Positions 41,144-50,594 of a DNA stretch of 64,000 bases are shown piece by piece (the first letter of the stretch is position 1; the number at the start of each line of letters is the position of its first letter). A program made the translations under genes and the position numbers. Origin of the DNA: Streptomyces sp. NBC_00335 (GTDB taxonomy: Bacteria; Actinomycetota; Actinomycetes; Streptomycetales; Streptomycetaceae); the NCBI RefSeq assembly GCF_036127095.1, contig NZ_CP108006.1, positions 4,765,501 to 4,829,500 on the forward strand, read 5' to 3'. Below the pieces are notes generated by a model. That model searched no databases. It was not told where the DNA came from and saw nothing but the letters and a program-made list of their open reading frames with translations.

Positions 41144-42730
41144 CTACGGGTTCACGGTGAGCTCGTCCCGGCGGCTTTCGGCGTTGAAGTGCTTGCCGTC
41201 GGCGTCGCGGTAGCGGGCGATCCAGGTGCCGGTGGCGTCGGCGGTGAACTTGTGGACGAAGCTGCCGTCCTCGGCGGTCTTCGAGTGGCCCTTGTAGACG
41301 TAGGTCTGGCTGCCGGCGGGCTGGAAGTAGAACAGGACCTTCTGGCCGGCGTAGGCCTTCGCCGGGGTCTCGTGCCGGAGGCTGCCCTTGATGAAGAAGG
41401 CCTGGCCCTTCTGCACCGGCTCCGGCGCCGCGTTGAACTTCGTGATCTCCGTCGCCGTCCGGGTCAGCCGGACCGGCTCGGTGACGGAGCCCTGCATGCG
41501 CGGCGCGGCGGCGTACCGGAGCCGCCAGTAGCCGTCCGCCCCGCCGGGCAGCGCCTGGTCGAAGCGGGCGGAGGCGAAGTCCACGGTGAACACGGTGCGC
41601 GTCGCCCAGTCCGTCTTGCCGTCGGCCGAGTACTGCACCTCGACGAGGGTGGGGGCCTGGCTGAGGGGCTTGTGGGCGAGGCCCCCGGTGAACCGCACGC
41701 CGGCGGGGCCGACCGTGGCCTTGACCTCCGTGAAGTAGCTGACCTCGACGACCTTGGCCTCCGTGGTGGCGATCACGTACTGGAGCCACGGGGACTTGCC
41801 GCCCGCCCACGTGGTCTTCACCGGGCCGCTACGGGACATCAGCAGCTGCCGCTCGAACCGGCCGTCCGCCCCCGTGACGGGCTCACCGGTGAGGTCCGCG
41901 AGCATCTGCGTGCCCTCGGGGACGGGCTTGCGGGTGCCGTCCGCGGCGATCCTGACGGCCTGGCCCGTGATCTTGGCCGTCGATCCGTAGCGGGCCTTGA
42001 TCTTCCGGGACTCGGGGTCGAGGACGATCTCGGCCTTCTGGGGGACCGCGCGTGCGGTTTCGGCGCTCCCCCCGGCGGCGATGTCAGGGGTGTCCAGGGT
42101 GTCGACGCGCACTTCGGTGTGGTCCTCCGTGCCCCGGAAGGTGAACGGAGCCGACAGGTGGCCCCGGGCGTCCGTGGTCGCCTCCTGCGAGGTGCGCTCG
42201 GCGGAGAGGCGGACCTTGGCGTTCCGCAGCGGGGTGCTCGCTCCGGTCCGCGGGTCGAGGGTGGTGACGTCCGCCGTCACGGTGGTCTTGAGGTTGTCGA
42301 GGGACACCCCGTCCGCCGCGACGACCTTGGTGACCACCGAACGCAGCCGGTAGTCGAAGTCCCCGCATTCGACGGGTTCGGCTTCGGAGCCGACTTCGAG
42401 GGTGTAGATCCCGAGCTCGGCCAGCTTGAGCGGCTCCGAGACCAGACGGAAGTCGGGGAGGACGCCGTCCGGGTCGGTCACCCTGCGGAACGTGTCCACG
42501 GTCGCGACGCGCAGCCCCGTCTCCTTGTCCCGCAGGTGGACGACGAGGCCGTCGGGCACGCCCGTCCCGTCCTGCGCGCTGTGGACGACGAGGGACCCGT
42601 CCTGCTTGGCGTACATCTCCGGCGGGCAGGAAGCCGTTGCGGCGAACGCGGCATGCACCGACCCCGGCACGGCCAGGCCCCCGAGCAGCGCAGTGGCGAC
42701 GACGACGGCTGAGGTCAAACGGTGACGCAC
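41144..42730 (-). CDS. Exported multi-domain beta-rich protein, paralogue A
   Basis: Secreted protein of 528 aa. The signal peptide (1-~27) ends in Ala-His-Ala. The mature part has no transmembrane or sortase motif and few Cys (two, near the N-terminus and in 'ECGDFDYRLRS'). Family hallmarks are 'ELGIYTLEV', 'GVSLDNLKTTV', 'QKAEIVLDPESRKI', 'VEVQYSADGKTDWATR', 'GADGYWRLRYAA' and a C-terminal module ending '...KHFNAESRRDELTVNP'. Alternating strand-like segments suggest several Ig-like or beta-sandwich domains. It is closest to paralogue B, 129 bp upstream. GTG start at 42730 with GGGGGAATCC. The function is unknown; surface adhesion or matrix interaction is conceivable. Confidence 0.85.
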   Translation of the reverse strand: MRHRLTSAVVVATALLGGLAVPGSVHAAFAATASCPPEMYAKQDGSLVVHSAQDGTGVPDGLVVHLRDKETGLRVATVDTFRRVTDPDGVLPDFRLVSEPLKLAELGIYTLEVGSEAEPVECGDFDYRLRSVVTKVVAADGVSLDNLKTTVTADVTTLDPRTGASTPLRNAKVRLSAERTSQEATTDARGHLSAPFTFRGTEDHTEVRVDTLDTPDIAAGGSAETARAVPQKAEIVLDPESRKIKARYGSTAKITGQAVRIAADGTRKPVPEGTQMLADLTGEPVTGADGRFERQLLMSRSGPVKTTWAGGKSPWLQYVIATTEAKVVEVSYFTEVKATVGPAGVRFTGGLAHKPLSQAPTLVEVQYSADGKTDWATRTVFTVDFASARFDQALPGGADGYWRLRYAAAPRMQGSVTEPVRLTRTATEITKFNAAPEPVQKGQAFFIKGSLRHETPAKAYAGQKVLFYFQPAGSQTYVYKGHSKTAEDGSFVHKFTADATGTWIARYRDADGKHFNAESRRDELTVNP

Positions 42731-42859
42731 GGATTCCCCCGGATTTTGACGAGCTGAACGGCTGTTAGACCCGTGACACCCCCGATGGGTTGTATGCCTT
42801 TTCCCGCAGGCTGAGCCGGTCGCGGCCTTGCCTGCGGGGGCGTCCGTACGGGTTGAGGG

Positions 42860-44431
42860 TTACGGGTTCACCTGGAGGTCGTCCCGGCGGCTCTCGGCGT
42901 TGAAGTGCTTGCCGTCGGCGTCGCGGTAGCGGGCGATCCAGGTGCCGGTGCGGTCGGCGGTGAACTTGCGGACGAAGGTGCCGTCCGCGGCGGTCTTGGC
43001 GCTGCCCTGGTAGAGGAAGCCCCGGGTGCCGGCGGGCTGGAAGTAGAACAGGACCGTCTGGGCGCCGTACGCCACCGCCGGGGTCCCGTGCTGCAGGGTG
43101 CCCTTGATGGCGAAGGTCTGGCCCTTGCGGACCGGCTCCGGGGCGGCATCGAACGTCTTGAACGCCGTCACCTTCCGGGTCAGCCGGACCGCCGGGGTCA
43201 CGTAGCCCTGGATCAAGGATTCGCCGGCGTACCGCATCCGCCAGTAGCCGTCGGCCTCGCCCGGCACCGTCTGCTTCATCGAGCCGGTATCGAACTTCGC
43301 AGTGAACGTCTTGCGCGTCGTCCAGTTCGTCTTGCCGTCGGCCGAGTACTGCACCTCGACGTTGGCGGACTTGTTCTCGACCACGGGCCTGAGGTGCAGG
43401 TCCCCGGTGAGCGTCACCTGCCGTGCGGAGTCCATGGTGGCCCTGAACGTCCTGATGAGCGTGCTGGAGACGAGCTCGACCTGCGTCCGGCCCTCCGCGG
43501 CCTCCAGCCACGGCGTGGCCCTCCAGCCCTCCCACGAGGTGCTCGTGCCAGTGCTGGTGATCCGTACCTGCCGCTCGAACCTGCCGTCCGCCTTCGTCAA
43601 GGGCACACCGGTCAGATCGGCCGAGAGGCGCGTGCTCTCGGGGACGGGCTTGCGCGTGCCGTCGGCGGCGATCCATACGGCCTGGCCCGTGATCTTGGCC
43701 GTCGATCCGTAAAGTGCCCTGATCTTCCGGGATTCGGGGTCGAGGACGATCTCGGCCTTCTGGCGGACCGTGCCCACGGTGAGCCAGGTCTCCACGGCGT
43801 CCATCTGCGGGGTCTGCGCCACACCGAGGCGCACGTTGGTAAACGCCTCCGTCCCCCGATAGGTGTACGGGGCCGCCAGGTGGCCCTGGGCGTCCGTGGT
43901 CGCCTCCTGCGAGACGCCCTCACCGGCCAGGCTGACCTTGGCGTTCGCGAGGGGGGAACTCGTCTGGGTCCGCGGGTCGAAGCCGGTGAGGTCCGCGGAG
44001 ACGGTGGTCTTCAGGTTGTCGAGGGACACCTTGCCCGCGGTGGGCTTGGTCATTTCCGAGCGGAGCCGGTAGTCGAGGTCCCCGCAAACGGTGGTGCCGG
44101 CTGCCGTGTCGACTTCGAGGGTGTAGATCCCGAGCTCGGGCAGCTTGAGGGGGTCCGAGATCACGTCCGTCGCGAACATGTCGTCCGACTCTTCCCAGGG
44201 CAGGTCCTTGAACTTGTCGACGGCCGCGACGCGCAGCCCCGTCTTCTTGTCCCGCACGTGGACGGTGACATCGGGTCGGGTGTAGACGTTCTTGATGACG
44301 ATGGCGCCCTCGCGGGTGGTGTACATCCCCTGGTAGCAGCCGTCGTCGGCGGCGTGCGCGACCCCCGGCACGGCCAGCCCTCCGAGTGCCGCTGCGGCGA
44401 TCACGACTGCTGATGTCAAGCGCTGATGCAT
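42860..44431 (-). CDS. Exported multi-domain beta-rich protein, paralogue B
   Basis: Secreted protein of 523 aa and the nearest relative of paralogue A, sharing nearly identical blocks ('QKAEIVLDPESRKIRALYGS', 'KITGQAVWIAADGTRKPVPE', 'TGTWIARYRDADGKHFNAES'). The signal peptide ends in Ala-His-Ala (~27). The mature N-terminus has Cys in 'DDGCYQGMY' and 'TVCGDLDYRLRS', probably disulfide-linked. The ATG at 44431 follows CCGGGGGATAC, the same leader as the other three paralogues. A tandem duplication with A is likely. It is divergent from afsK; the 305-bp gap holds both promoters. Confidence 0.85.
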   Translation of the reverse strand: MHQRLTSAVVIAAAALGGLAVPGVAHAADDGCYQGMYTTREGAIVIKNVYTRPDVTVHVRDKKTGLRVAAVDKFKDLPWEESDDMFATDVISDPLKLPELGIYTLEVDTAAGTTVCGDLDYRLRSEMTKPTAGKVSLDNLKTTVSADLTGFDPRTQTSSPLANAKVSLAGEGVSQEATTDAQGHLAAPYTYRGTEAFTNVRLGVAQTPQMDAVETWLTVGTVRQKAEIVLDPESRKIRALYGSTAKITGQAVWIAADGTRKPVPESTRLSADLTGVPLTKADGRFERQVRITSTGTSTSWEGWRATPWLEAAEGRTQVELVSSTLIRTFRATMDSARQVTLTGDLHLRPVVENKSANVEVQYSADGKTNWTTRKTFTAKFDTGSMKQTVPGEADGYWRMRYAGESLIQGYVTPAVRLTRKVTAFKTFDAAPEPVRKGQTFAIKGTLQHGTPAVAYGAQTVLFYFQPAGTRGFLYQGSAKTAADGTFVRKFTADRTGTWIARYRDADGKHFNAESRRDDLQVNP

Positions 44432-44736
44432 GTATCCCCCGGGTTTTGACGAGTTGGACGGGAGCTAGACCCACGACACCGCCCCCGGGTTGTACACCGA
44501 TCCCGGCAGCCCGTACGCGACCACCCGCCGTGCCGGGGCCGGACCAGGCGCGGGCCTGACAGAATCGGGGGTGCGCGACCCGGGCGGCCCCCGGGGGTGA
44601 GACGCTGCACGGGGCAGGGACCCGCGGCGGCTCGCGCGCATCCGGTGACGTGACGGCGATGACGGCGACGCCACCGGCGATGGCTGGAAGAGCGGGGACC
44701 GCGAGGGACCCCGTACGGGGATGGGTGTGGAGGCGA
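44432..44736. other. Divergent promoter region, exported paralogue B / afsK
   Basis: 305 bp. An open frame from 44650 runs into afsK, but the first well-placed ribosome binding site is GGAGGCGA before 44737. No operator-like palindrome was recognised. Confidence 0.5.
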
Positions 44737-47178
44737 GTGGTGGAGCAGCTGACGCAGCACGACCCGAGACGGATCGGCCCCTTCGAGGTGCTGGGACGGC
44801 TCGGCGCCGGCGGCATGGGGCTGGTCTATCTCGCGCGGTCGGCGTCCGGACGCCGGGTGGCGATCAAGACGGTGCGCACCGAACTCGCCGAGGACCAGCT
44901 GTTCCGCGTCCGCTTCACCCGTGAGGTGGAGGCGGCCCGGGCCGTGTCCGGCTTCTACACCGCGGCCGTCGTCGACGCCGACCCGCGCGCGGCCGTGCCG
45001 TGGCTGGCCACCGCGTACGTACCGGCGCCCTCCCTGGAGGAGATCGTCCACGAGTGCGGGCCCATGCCCGCCCAGGCCGTACGGTGGCTCGCCGCCGGCA
45101 TCGCCGAGGCGCTCCAGTCGATCCACGGGGCGGGCCTGGTCCACCGCGACCTGAAGCCCTCCAACGTGCTCGTCGTCGAGGACGGCCCGCGCGTGATCGA
45201 CTTCGGCATCGCCAGCGGGGTCTCCAATACCCGCCTGACCATGACGAACGTCGCCGTCGGCACCCCCGCGTACATGTCGCCGGAGCAGGCGAAGGACTCG
45301 CGCAGCGTCAAGGGCGCCAGCGACGTGTTCTCGCTCGGCTCCACGCTGGTCTTCGCCGCCACCGGTCACCCGCCGTACCACGGGGCGAACCCGGTGGAGA
45401 CGGTCTTCATGCTGCTGCGCGAGGGCCCCAACCTGGAGGGGCTCCCCGACGAGCTCCGCCCGCTGATCGAATCCTGCATGCAGATGGACGCCACGCAGCG
45501 GCCGACCCCGGCCGACCTGCAGGCGCAGCTCGCCCCGCACCTCTTCGAGGGCGGCGACGAGAGCGGTACCGCCTCGGCGTGGCTGCCCGAGCGGGCCGTC
45601 GCGATGATCGAGGCCCGGCGGGCCGGCCACCGCAACGCCGCGGCCGCTGCTGCCGCCGCGGCGGCAGCCGTGCCGAAGCCGGCGATTCCCCGGGCAGGCA
45701 TCTCCGCGCCCATCGAGAGCGTCGGCCCCGCGTCCGGTCCCCCGTCCGGTCCCGCCACGCACCGCCGCCAGCGCGGCGGAGCCGACCCCTGGACCGACCC
45801 GCGGACCGGCCAGGCCGTCCCGCAGCGGCCCGAGCGTCCCCCGATGGCGCCCTCCGGCGAGCCCGTGCGGCTCGGTGGATCCCCGGTGCCGATCGGGCCG
45901 GGCCCGCAGGCCTCCGCCTCGGCGCCGGCCGCCCACGCGGCCGCCGCGGACTCGGCGACCGGCTGGATCCGGCCGCCCGCCGGTACCCCGGTGGCGGGCC
46001 CCGCGCCCTCGGTCCTCGTACCGAACCCGGGCCCGGCCCCCGACAGCGGCCGCTGGCGGCCCTGGCGGTTCCGGATGTCGAACGAGGTCTGGGGCACCCC
46101 GACCGTCGCGGGCGACCTGCTCTACGTCACCTCCTTCGAGGTGCACGCCCTGGACGTGGCCAGCGGCCGCCGCCAGTTCAAGACCCGCGACGTCGCCTGG
46201 TCCATGGCCGTCTCCGACGGGCGCATCCACGCCTCCGACGGCCCCTCCCTCTACGCCCTGGACGCCGGCGACGGCTCCGAGCGCTGGCGGCTGTCCACCG
46301 ATGCCTGGGTGTACGCCCTGCGCGCCGACCGGGGCACCGTCGTCACCGCCACGCGCGGAGGCGGCGTACAGGCCTGGGAGTCGTCCAGCGGGCACAAGCT
46401 GTGGGAGCTGACCGGGGCGCAGAGCGAGTTCGAGACCGTCGAGGCGGCCCCCGTGCTGCACGACGGCACGGTCTACGTGTGGCAGGACGCCCGGCTGCGC
46501 GCCCTGGACGCCCGCTCCGGCCGCGAGTCCTGGTCGTACCCGATCGGCGACGCGGCCTCCTGCGGGAACGTGCCCGTACGGGTCACCCCCGCCCCCGACG
46601 GCAACGTCTACGTCGCCGCCGGCACCCGGGTGATCTCCATCGACCGGGCCTCGGGCCGGGTCCGCTGGCACTTCGAGGCCCCCGCCGTGTTCCTCGCACC
46701 CCCGGCCTTCGCCCCCGGCGCGGCCGTCACGGGCGGCGGGGTCTACCTCGCGGACTACCTGGGCACCGTCTACGCCCTGGACGCCGCCAACGGCAAGGAC
46801 CGCTGGCGCATCGCCACCGAGCCCCGGCAGTCCGCCGACCCGGTCCTGGTCGCCGCGGGCAACGTCCACCTGGCCGCGGGCAGCGCCGTGTACACGCTCG
46901 ACGCGGTCACCGGCACCCCGAAGTGGCGGTTCGCGGCGGGCGGCGAGATCACCGGTTCCCCGGCGGTCGCGGACGGCCGCGTCCACTTCGGTTCGGCCGA
47001 CCACTGCCTGTACACCCTCGACGCGGCGGGCGGCCAGCTCCGCTGGAAACTGGCCACCGGCGGGGAGATCACCGGAGCCCCGGTGGCCGAGGCGGGCGTG
47101 GTCTACGCGTGCAGCAAGGACCGCTGCGTGTACGCCCTGGACGCCGCCAAGGGCACGGGAACCCGTACGGGCGGCTGA
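44737..47178 (+). CDS. afsK: AfsK-type Ser/Thr protein kinase with PQQ beta-propeller
   Basis: Kinase of 813 aa, matching S. coelicolor AfsK (about 799 aa) almost residue for residue in the catalytic domain as I remember it. GTG 44737 ('[20 protein letters not shown]') corresponds to the known AfsK start, and GGAGGCGA precedes it. Kinase domain ~14-275: Gly loop '[14 protein letters not shown]', Lys44, catalytic Asp138 in 'HRDLKPSN', 'DFGIASG', '[14 protein letters not shown]'. A Pro/Ala-rich linker (~290-445) has no clear transmembrane helix. A C-terminal seven- or eight-bladed PQQ-like propeller (~445-805, repeated 'YALDA.xG...W') follows. In S. coelicolor it phosphorylates AfsR, controlling antibiotic production. 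Here afsR/afsS are not adjacent. Confidence 0.9.
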   Translation: MVEQLTQHDPRRIGPFEVLGRLGAGGMGLVYLARSASGRRVAIKTVRTELAEDQLFRVRFTREVEAARAVSGFYTAAVVDADPRAAVPWLATAYVPAPSLEEIVHECGPMPAQAVRWLAAGIAEALQSIHGAGLVHRDLKPSNVLVVEDGPRVIDFGIASGVSNTRLTMTNVAVGTPAYMSPEQAKDSRSVKGASDVFSLGSTLVFAATGHPPYHGANPVETVFMLLREGPNLEGLPDELRPLIESCMQMDATQRPTPADLQAQLAPHLFEGGDESGTASAWLPERAVAMIEARRAGHRNAAAAAAAAAAAVPKPAIPRAGISAPIESVGPASGPPSGPATHRRQRGGADPWTDPRTGQAVPQRPERPPMAPSGEPVRLGGSPVPIGPGPQASASAPAAHAAAADSATGWIRPPAGTPVAGPAPSVLVPNPGPAPDSGRWRPWRFRMSNEVWGTPTVAGDLLYVTSFEVHALDVASGRRQFKTRDVAWSMAVSDGRIHASDGPSLYALDAGDGSERWRLSTDAWVYALRADRGTVVTATRGGGVQAWESSSGHKLWELTGAQSEFETVEAAPVLHDGTVYVWQDARLRALDARSGRESWSYPIGDAASCGNVPVRVTPAPDGNVYVAAGTRVISIDRASGRVRWHFEAPAVFLAPPAFAPGAAVTGGGVYLADYLGTVYALDAANGKDRWRIATEPRQSADPVLVAAGNVHLAAGSAVYTLDAVTGTPKWRFAAGGEITGSPAVADGRVHFGSADHCLYTLDAAGGQLRWKLATGGEITGAPVAEAGVVYACSKDRCVYALDAAKGTGTRTGG

Positions 47179-47270
47179 CCCGGCTCGGGCGCCGCCTGAG
47201 CTGGGGCTGAGCCGTCCGGGGGCCCCGTCGCGGCCCCCTCGGGGGCGCGCACCGCACCAGGAGTGACAGG

Positions 47271-47774
47271 ATGGACCCCATGAGCAACGTATTCTTCGAC
47301 ATCAACATCGACGGCAAGCCCGCCGGTCGCATCGTCTTCAGCCTCTTCGACGAGGTCGTCCCGAAGACCGCCCAGAACTTCCGCGAGCTGTGCACGGGCC
47401 AGAACGGCTTCGGCTACGCCGGCTCCGGCTTCCACCGCGTCATCCCGCAGTTCATGCTGCAGGGCGGTGACTTCACCAACCACAACGGCACGGGTGGCAA
47501 GAGCATCTACGGCGAGAAGTTCGCCGACGAGAACTTCACCCTGAAGCACGACCGTCCGTACCTGCTGTCGATGGCGAACGCCGGCAAGAACACCAACGGT
47601 TCGCAGTTCTTCGTCACCACCGTCGTCACCTCCTGGCTCGACGGCAAGCACGTCGTCTTCGGCGAGGTCGTCGAGGGCAAGGAGATCGTCGACGCGATCG
47701 AGAAGCTCGGCACCCCCTCGGGCTCCACGCGCGGCAAGATCGAGATCGCGGCGTCCGGCGTCGTCGAGGCCTGA
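47271..47774 (+). CDS. Peptidyl-prolyl cis-trans isomerase, cyclophilin type
   Basis: Cyclophilin of 167 aa that catalyses proline isomerisation in protein folding. Conserved sequence '[20 protein letters not shown]', '[20 protein letters not shown]' (with active-site Arg, Phe, Met, Gln), '[19 protein letters not shown]' and '[20 protein letters not shown]' give an intact active site. There is no signal peptide, so it is cytoplasmic. The ATG at 47271 has AGGAG seven bases upstream; ATG 47280 ('MSNVFF') is the alternative. It lies 92 bp after afsK and may be separately transcribed. Confidence 0.95.
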   Translation: MDPMSNVFFDINIDGKPAGRIVFSLFDEVVPKTAQNFRELCTGQNGFGYAGSGFHRVIPQFMLQGGDFTNHNGTGGKSIYGEKFADENFTLKHDRPYLLSMANAGKNTNGSQFFVTTVVTSWLDGKHVVFGEVVEGKEIVDAIEKLGTPSGSTRGKIEIAASGVVEA

Positions 47775-47801
47775 TCCCCACCCCGCCCGCAACGGCTGGC
47801 C

Positions 47802-47829
47802 GGCCCCGCCCCCTCAGGGGGACGGGGCC
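47802..47829. terminator. Hairpin terminator between cyclophilin and marR genes
   Basis: GGCCCCG (47802-47808) pairs with CGGGGCC (47823-47829), with CCCC/GGGG pairing inside. It serves the convergent cyclophilin and marR genes. Confidence 0.8.
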
Positions 47830-47838
47830 GCCGTCATG

Positions 47839-48273
47839 TCAGGGGGCGGGCGCCGTTTCGGGGGGCCGGGACGCCATGACGTCGCGCACCTCCGCACTGC
47901 TTTCGGCCAGCTCGCGCAGGACCGTTTCCATGGTGGTGGCGGACTGCGCGAAGAGCGCGTGGCCGGCCGGGGTGAGCCGGGCGTCGAAGCCCCTGCGGTC
48001 GGTGGCGCACGGCCTGCGCTCGGCGTAGCCGGCCGTGATCATCTGGGCCAGCAGGCGTGAGACCTGGGGCTGGCTCCTGGACACGCGGGAGCTGAGCTCA
48101 CCCGCGCGGATCCAGTCGTCCTCGCGCACCATCACGTCCATGATCTCGAAGGCGCTGGCGCACAGGCCGTGGTTCTCGGCCAGTACGCGCTCGGCGGCCT
48201 GATTGATCTGCGCGCAGGCGCGGGCCACGGACACCCATCGATCGGTCAGAGCTGTTTCTGTCACGCCCCTCAT
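47839..48273 (-). CDS. MarR-family transcriptional regulator
   Basis: Protein of about 144 aa with a winged helix-turn-helix ('AFEIMDVMVREDDWIRAGEL', 'RVSRSQPQVSRLLAQMITAG' recognition helix, wing 'RRPCATDRRGFDARLTPAGH'). It is divergent from an MFS drug exporter, the classic arrangement for a repressor of its neighbour. A perfect 20-bp inverted repeat lies in the shared region. Start: ATG 48273; GTG 48264 is the alternative, and both ribosome binding sites are weak. A single Cys in the wing might make it redox-responsive, which is speculation. Confidence 0.9.
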   Translation of the reverse strand: MRGVTETALTDRWVSVARACAQINQAAERVLAENHGLCASAFEIMDVMVREDDWIRAGELSSRVSRSQPQVSRLLAQMITAGYAERRPCATDRRGFDARLTPAGHALFAQSATTMETVLRELAESSAEVRDVMASRPPETAPAP

Positions 48274-48330
48274 CGTAGGTTCGCGGATCGTCCTTGTCGA
48301 TGCAGGCGCATGAATGTACTGTGCGAATCG

Positions 48331-48350
48331 ATCCATGCACATGCATGGAT
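48331..48350. promoter_or_regulatory. Inverted repeat, probable MarR operator
   Basis: ATCCATGC (48331-48338) and GCATGGAT (48343-48350) flank ACAT. The centre is 38 bp before the exporter start and 67 bp before the marR start. Size and symmetry fit a MarR dimer site. Confidence 0.75.
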
Positions 48351-48377
48351 TGCTCTGTGCGTCGTACGAATGGAGAC

Positions 48378-49889
48378 ATGGTGACCGAGCAGCAGACGCT
48401 GGCGCCCCGGACGGCCGAGCGGGACGCGGAGGAAGTCCCCGTGGCTCCCGCAGCCCCCGAGGTCCCCGAGGTCCCCGAGGTTCCCGTCAAAGCTCCCGGC
48501 AAGGCCCCCTGGACCACCCTGGTCGTGGTCGGCATCGCCCAGTTGATGGTCATGCTGGACTCGACCGTCGTGAACGTGGCGCTGCCCTCCATCGGGGCCC
48601 AACTACCCGCCGATCCAGCCGCCTTGCAGTGGACCGTCAGCGCGTACGTCCTGATGCTCGGCAGCCTGCTGCTCTTCGGCGGCCGCGTCTCCGACGTCTT
48701 CGGCCGCCGCCGCACCTTCGTCACCGGCCTCTCGGTCTTCGCCGTCGCCTCCGTGCTCTGCGGCCTCGCCGCCGATCAGGAGCTGCTCGTCGCGGGCCGC
48801 GCCCTCCAGGGGGCCGGAGCCGCACTGCTCTCCGCGGCAGCCCTGTCCGTCATCCTGGCGGTCTACCAGGACGAGGATCAGCGCAAGATCGCGCTGACCG
48901 CCTGGAGCGGCCTCGGCGTGATCGGCGCGACCATCGGCGTGGTCCTCGGCGGCCTGATCGTCACGGCGATCAGCTGGCGCTGGGCCTTCCTGATCAACCT
49001 CCCGGTCAGCATCGCGGCCCTCATCGGAGCCCTGCGCACCATGCCCGCCCTCGCCACCGGCACCGGCCGCACGCTGCGGCTCCCCTCCGCGATCGTGTCG
49101 ACCGCCGGGCTCGCGGCCCTGTCCTTCGGCCTGATCCGGCTGCACGAGGGATTCGGCGATCCGACCGCCTGGACCGGCATCGGCGCCGCCGTGGTCCTGC
49201 TCACCGCGGTGACCTTCATGGAGACCGGACAGGCCGACCCGCTGCTTCCGCTGCACCTGCTCCGCAAGCCCACCTACTGGCTGTCCAGCGTCGGCCTGCT
49301 CCTGGTGGCCGCCGTCATGATCAGCAGCTCCTTCCTGGCCGGCATGTACTTCCAGCGGGTCCACGAGATGAGCGCCTTCGCCACCGGCCTCTCGCTGCTC
49401 CCCATGGGCCTGGCGGCCCTCCTCGTCGCCGTGGTCGCACCGGCCCTGGCCGGCGCGCTGGGCCTGGGCGGCCTGTACGCGGCCGGCGCCGCGCTGCAGC
49501 TCGTCGGTACGGGCATCCTGGCGACCGCCACCGACGGCGTCGCGCTGACCATCGCCGCGCTGGCCGTCATCGGCGCCGGTCTGCCGGCCTGCTTCGTCCC
49601 GCTCTTCGGCATCGGCACCTCGCACGTCACGCCGGCGGAAGCGGGGGTCGGATCCGGTCTGCTGAACACCTTCAACGAGACCGGCGCCGCCCTCGGCATC
49701 GCCGTCATCGGCACGATCCTCATGACCTCGGTGGACGGCGGCCTCGACGCCGGGGACCCGGTCGCGGCCGCGACCACCACGGGCGTCGCCAACGGCTTCC
49801 TCGCCCTGGCGGTGTGCTCCGCCGCCGCCATCGTGATCGCCCTCGTGCTGCGGTCGCTGACCCGCGATCCGGGGGGCGCTGACGCCTGA
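48378..49889 (+). CDS. MFS drug exporter, DHA2 (14-TMS) family
   Basis: Membrane transporter of 503 aa with 14 predicted helices, the EmrB/QacA type that exports drugs with proton antiport. Visible are motif D1 'LDSTVVNVALPSIGAQL' at the first helix, motif A 'GGRVSDVFGRRRTF', and 'SWRWAFLINLPV', typical of the family. An acidic Pro/Val repeat (Pro-Glu-Val) precedes helix 1. Start: ATG 48378 or GTG 48381, both after GGAGAC. Expression is probably controlled by the divergent MarR. The substrate is unknown; the location near afsK does not prove a link to antibiotic export. Confidence 0.92.
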   Translation: MVTEQQTLAPRTAERDAEEVPVAPAAPEVPEVPEVPVKAPGKAPWTTLVVVGIAQLMVMLDSTVVNVALPSIGAQLPADPAALQWTVSAYVLMLGSLLLFGGRVSDVFGRRRTFVTGLSVFAVASVLCGLAADQELLVAGRALQGAGAALLSAAALSVILAVYQDEDQRKIALTAWSGLGVIGATIGVVLGGLIVTAISWRWAFLINLPVSIAALIGALRTMPALATGTGRTLRLPSAIVSTAGLAALSFGLIRLHEGFGDPTAWTGIGAAVVLLTAVTFMETGQADPLLPLHLLRKPTYWLSSVGLLLVAAVMISSSFLAGMYFQRVHEMSAFATGLSLLPMGLAALLVAVVAPALAGALGLGGLYAAGAALQLVGTGILATATDGVALTIAALAVIGAGLPACFVPLFGIGTSHVTPAEAGVGSGLLNTFNETGAALGIAVIGTILMTSVDGGLDAGDPVAAATTTGVANGFLALAVCSAAAIVIALVLRSLTRDPGGADA

Positions 49890-49912
49890 CCGACGGCGGG
49901 GGCGAGGAGGCC

Positions 49913-50473
49913 CTACGAGTGGTCCTGCGGCGGGGGCGGCCAGGCCGAAGGGGGCGGCGGATGGGCCGGGTCCTCGACCGCTGCCGGGTACGGCTCGGGG
50001 CCCGGCTCCGGCTCCGGCTCCGGAGCGAGCCGGTCGCGTCGGCGGTCGCGGCGGCGGGGCCGGCCGCTCATCACGGCGGCCGCGAGGAGGAGCAGGGCGC
50101 CCGCGCCGAAGGCGTTGGCGAGGCCCTCGCCGAGCCCCCCGCCGTCGCCGCCGACCGAGAGGCTGCCCGCGGCCTGGCCCTGGCGGACCATCCACAGCAC
50201 GGCGAAGCCGAGGACGACGACCCCGGAAAGGGCCATGAGCAGCCGGGAGCGCAGCACGATCGCGACCAGCGCGAGCAGGGCGGCGAAGAGGAACGGCAGC
50301 AGGATCGAGCCCAGCAGGGCGGCCTTGTCGTCGGTGATCCCGGCGGAGCTGAAGAGCTCCTCGATGCGGTAGTCGCGTCCGTGACGGCCGTCGTACCAGG
50401 CACGGAAGGGGCTCCAGACGGCGGCCGTCGCTCCGATCAGACCCAGGATCGAGCCGAGTACGTTGCGGATCAT
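49913..50473 (-). CDS. Small integral membrane protein with Pro-rich tail
   Basis: Protein of 186 aa. Helices are predicted at ~5-22, ~52-75, ~78-98 and ~115-135, then an Arg-rich stretch and an acidic/proline-rich cytoplasmic tail (Glu-Pro repeats, then Pro-rich end). 'AWYDGRHGRDYRIEELFSSA' between helices 1 and 2 looks conserved. GGAGGGCCGGGC precedes the ATG at 50473; an upstream in-frame start has no ribosome binding site. Homologues in streptomycetes are uncharacterised. It is convergent with the MFS gene. Confidence 0.75.
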   Translation of the reverse strand: MIRNVLGSILGLIGATAAVWSPFRAWYDGRHGRDYRIEELFSSAGITDDKAALLGSILLPFLFAALLALVAIVLRSRLLMALSGVVVLGFAVLWMVRQGQAAGSLSVGGDGGGLGEGLANAFGAGALLLLAAAVMSGRPRRRDRRRDRLAPEPEPEPGPEPYPAAVEDPAHPPPPSAWPPPPQDHS

Positions 50474-50594
50474 GCCCGGCCCTCCGGGAGAGTGGGTCTG
50501 GATCTCGATCCCGACGCTACGCCCGCCCGCCACGCACCGCACCCGGAGCCCTGAGGGCCCCGGGTGCGGCGGTGGTGGCGGTGTGACAGTGGGG

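Noticed and set aside
44650..44736. Longer afsK start at ATG 44650
   Set aside because: The 29 extra residues lack similarity to AfsK and overlap the promoter region; GTG 44737 has a ribosome binding site and matches the AfsK N-terminus.
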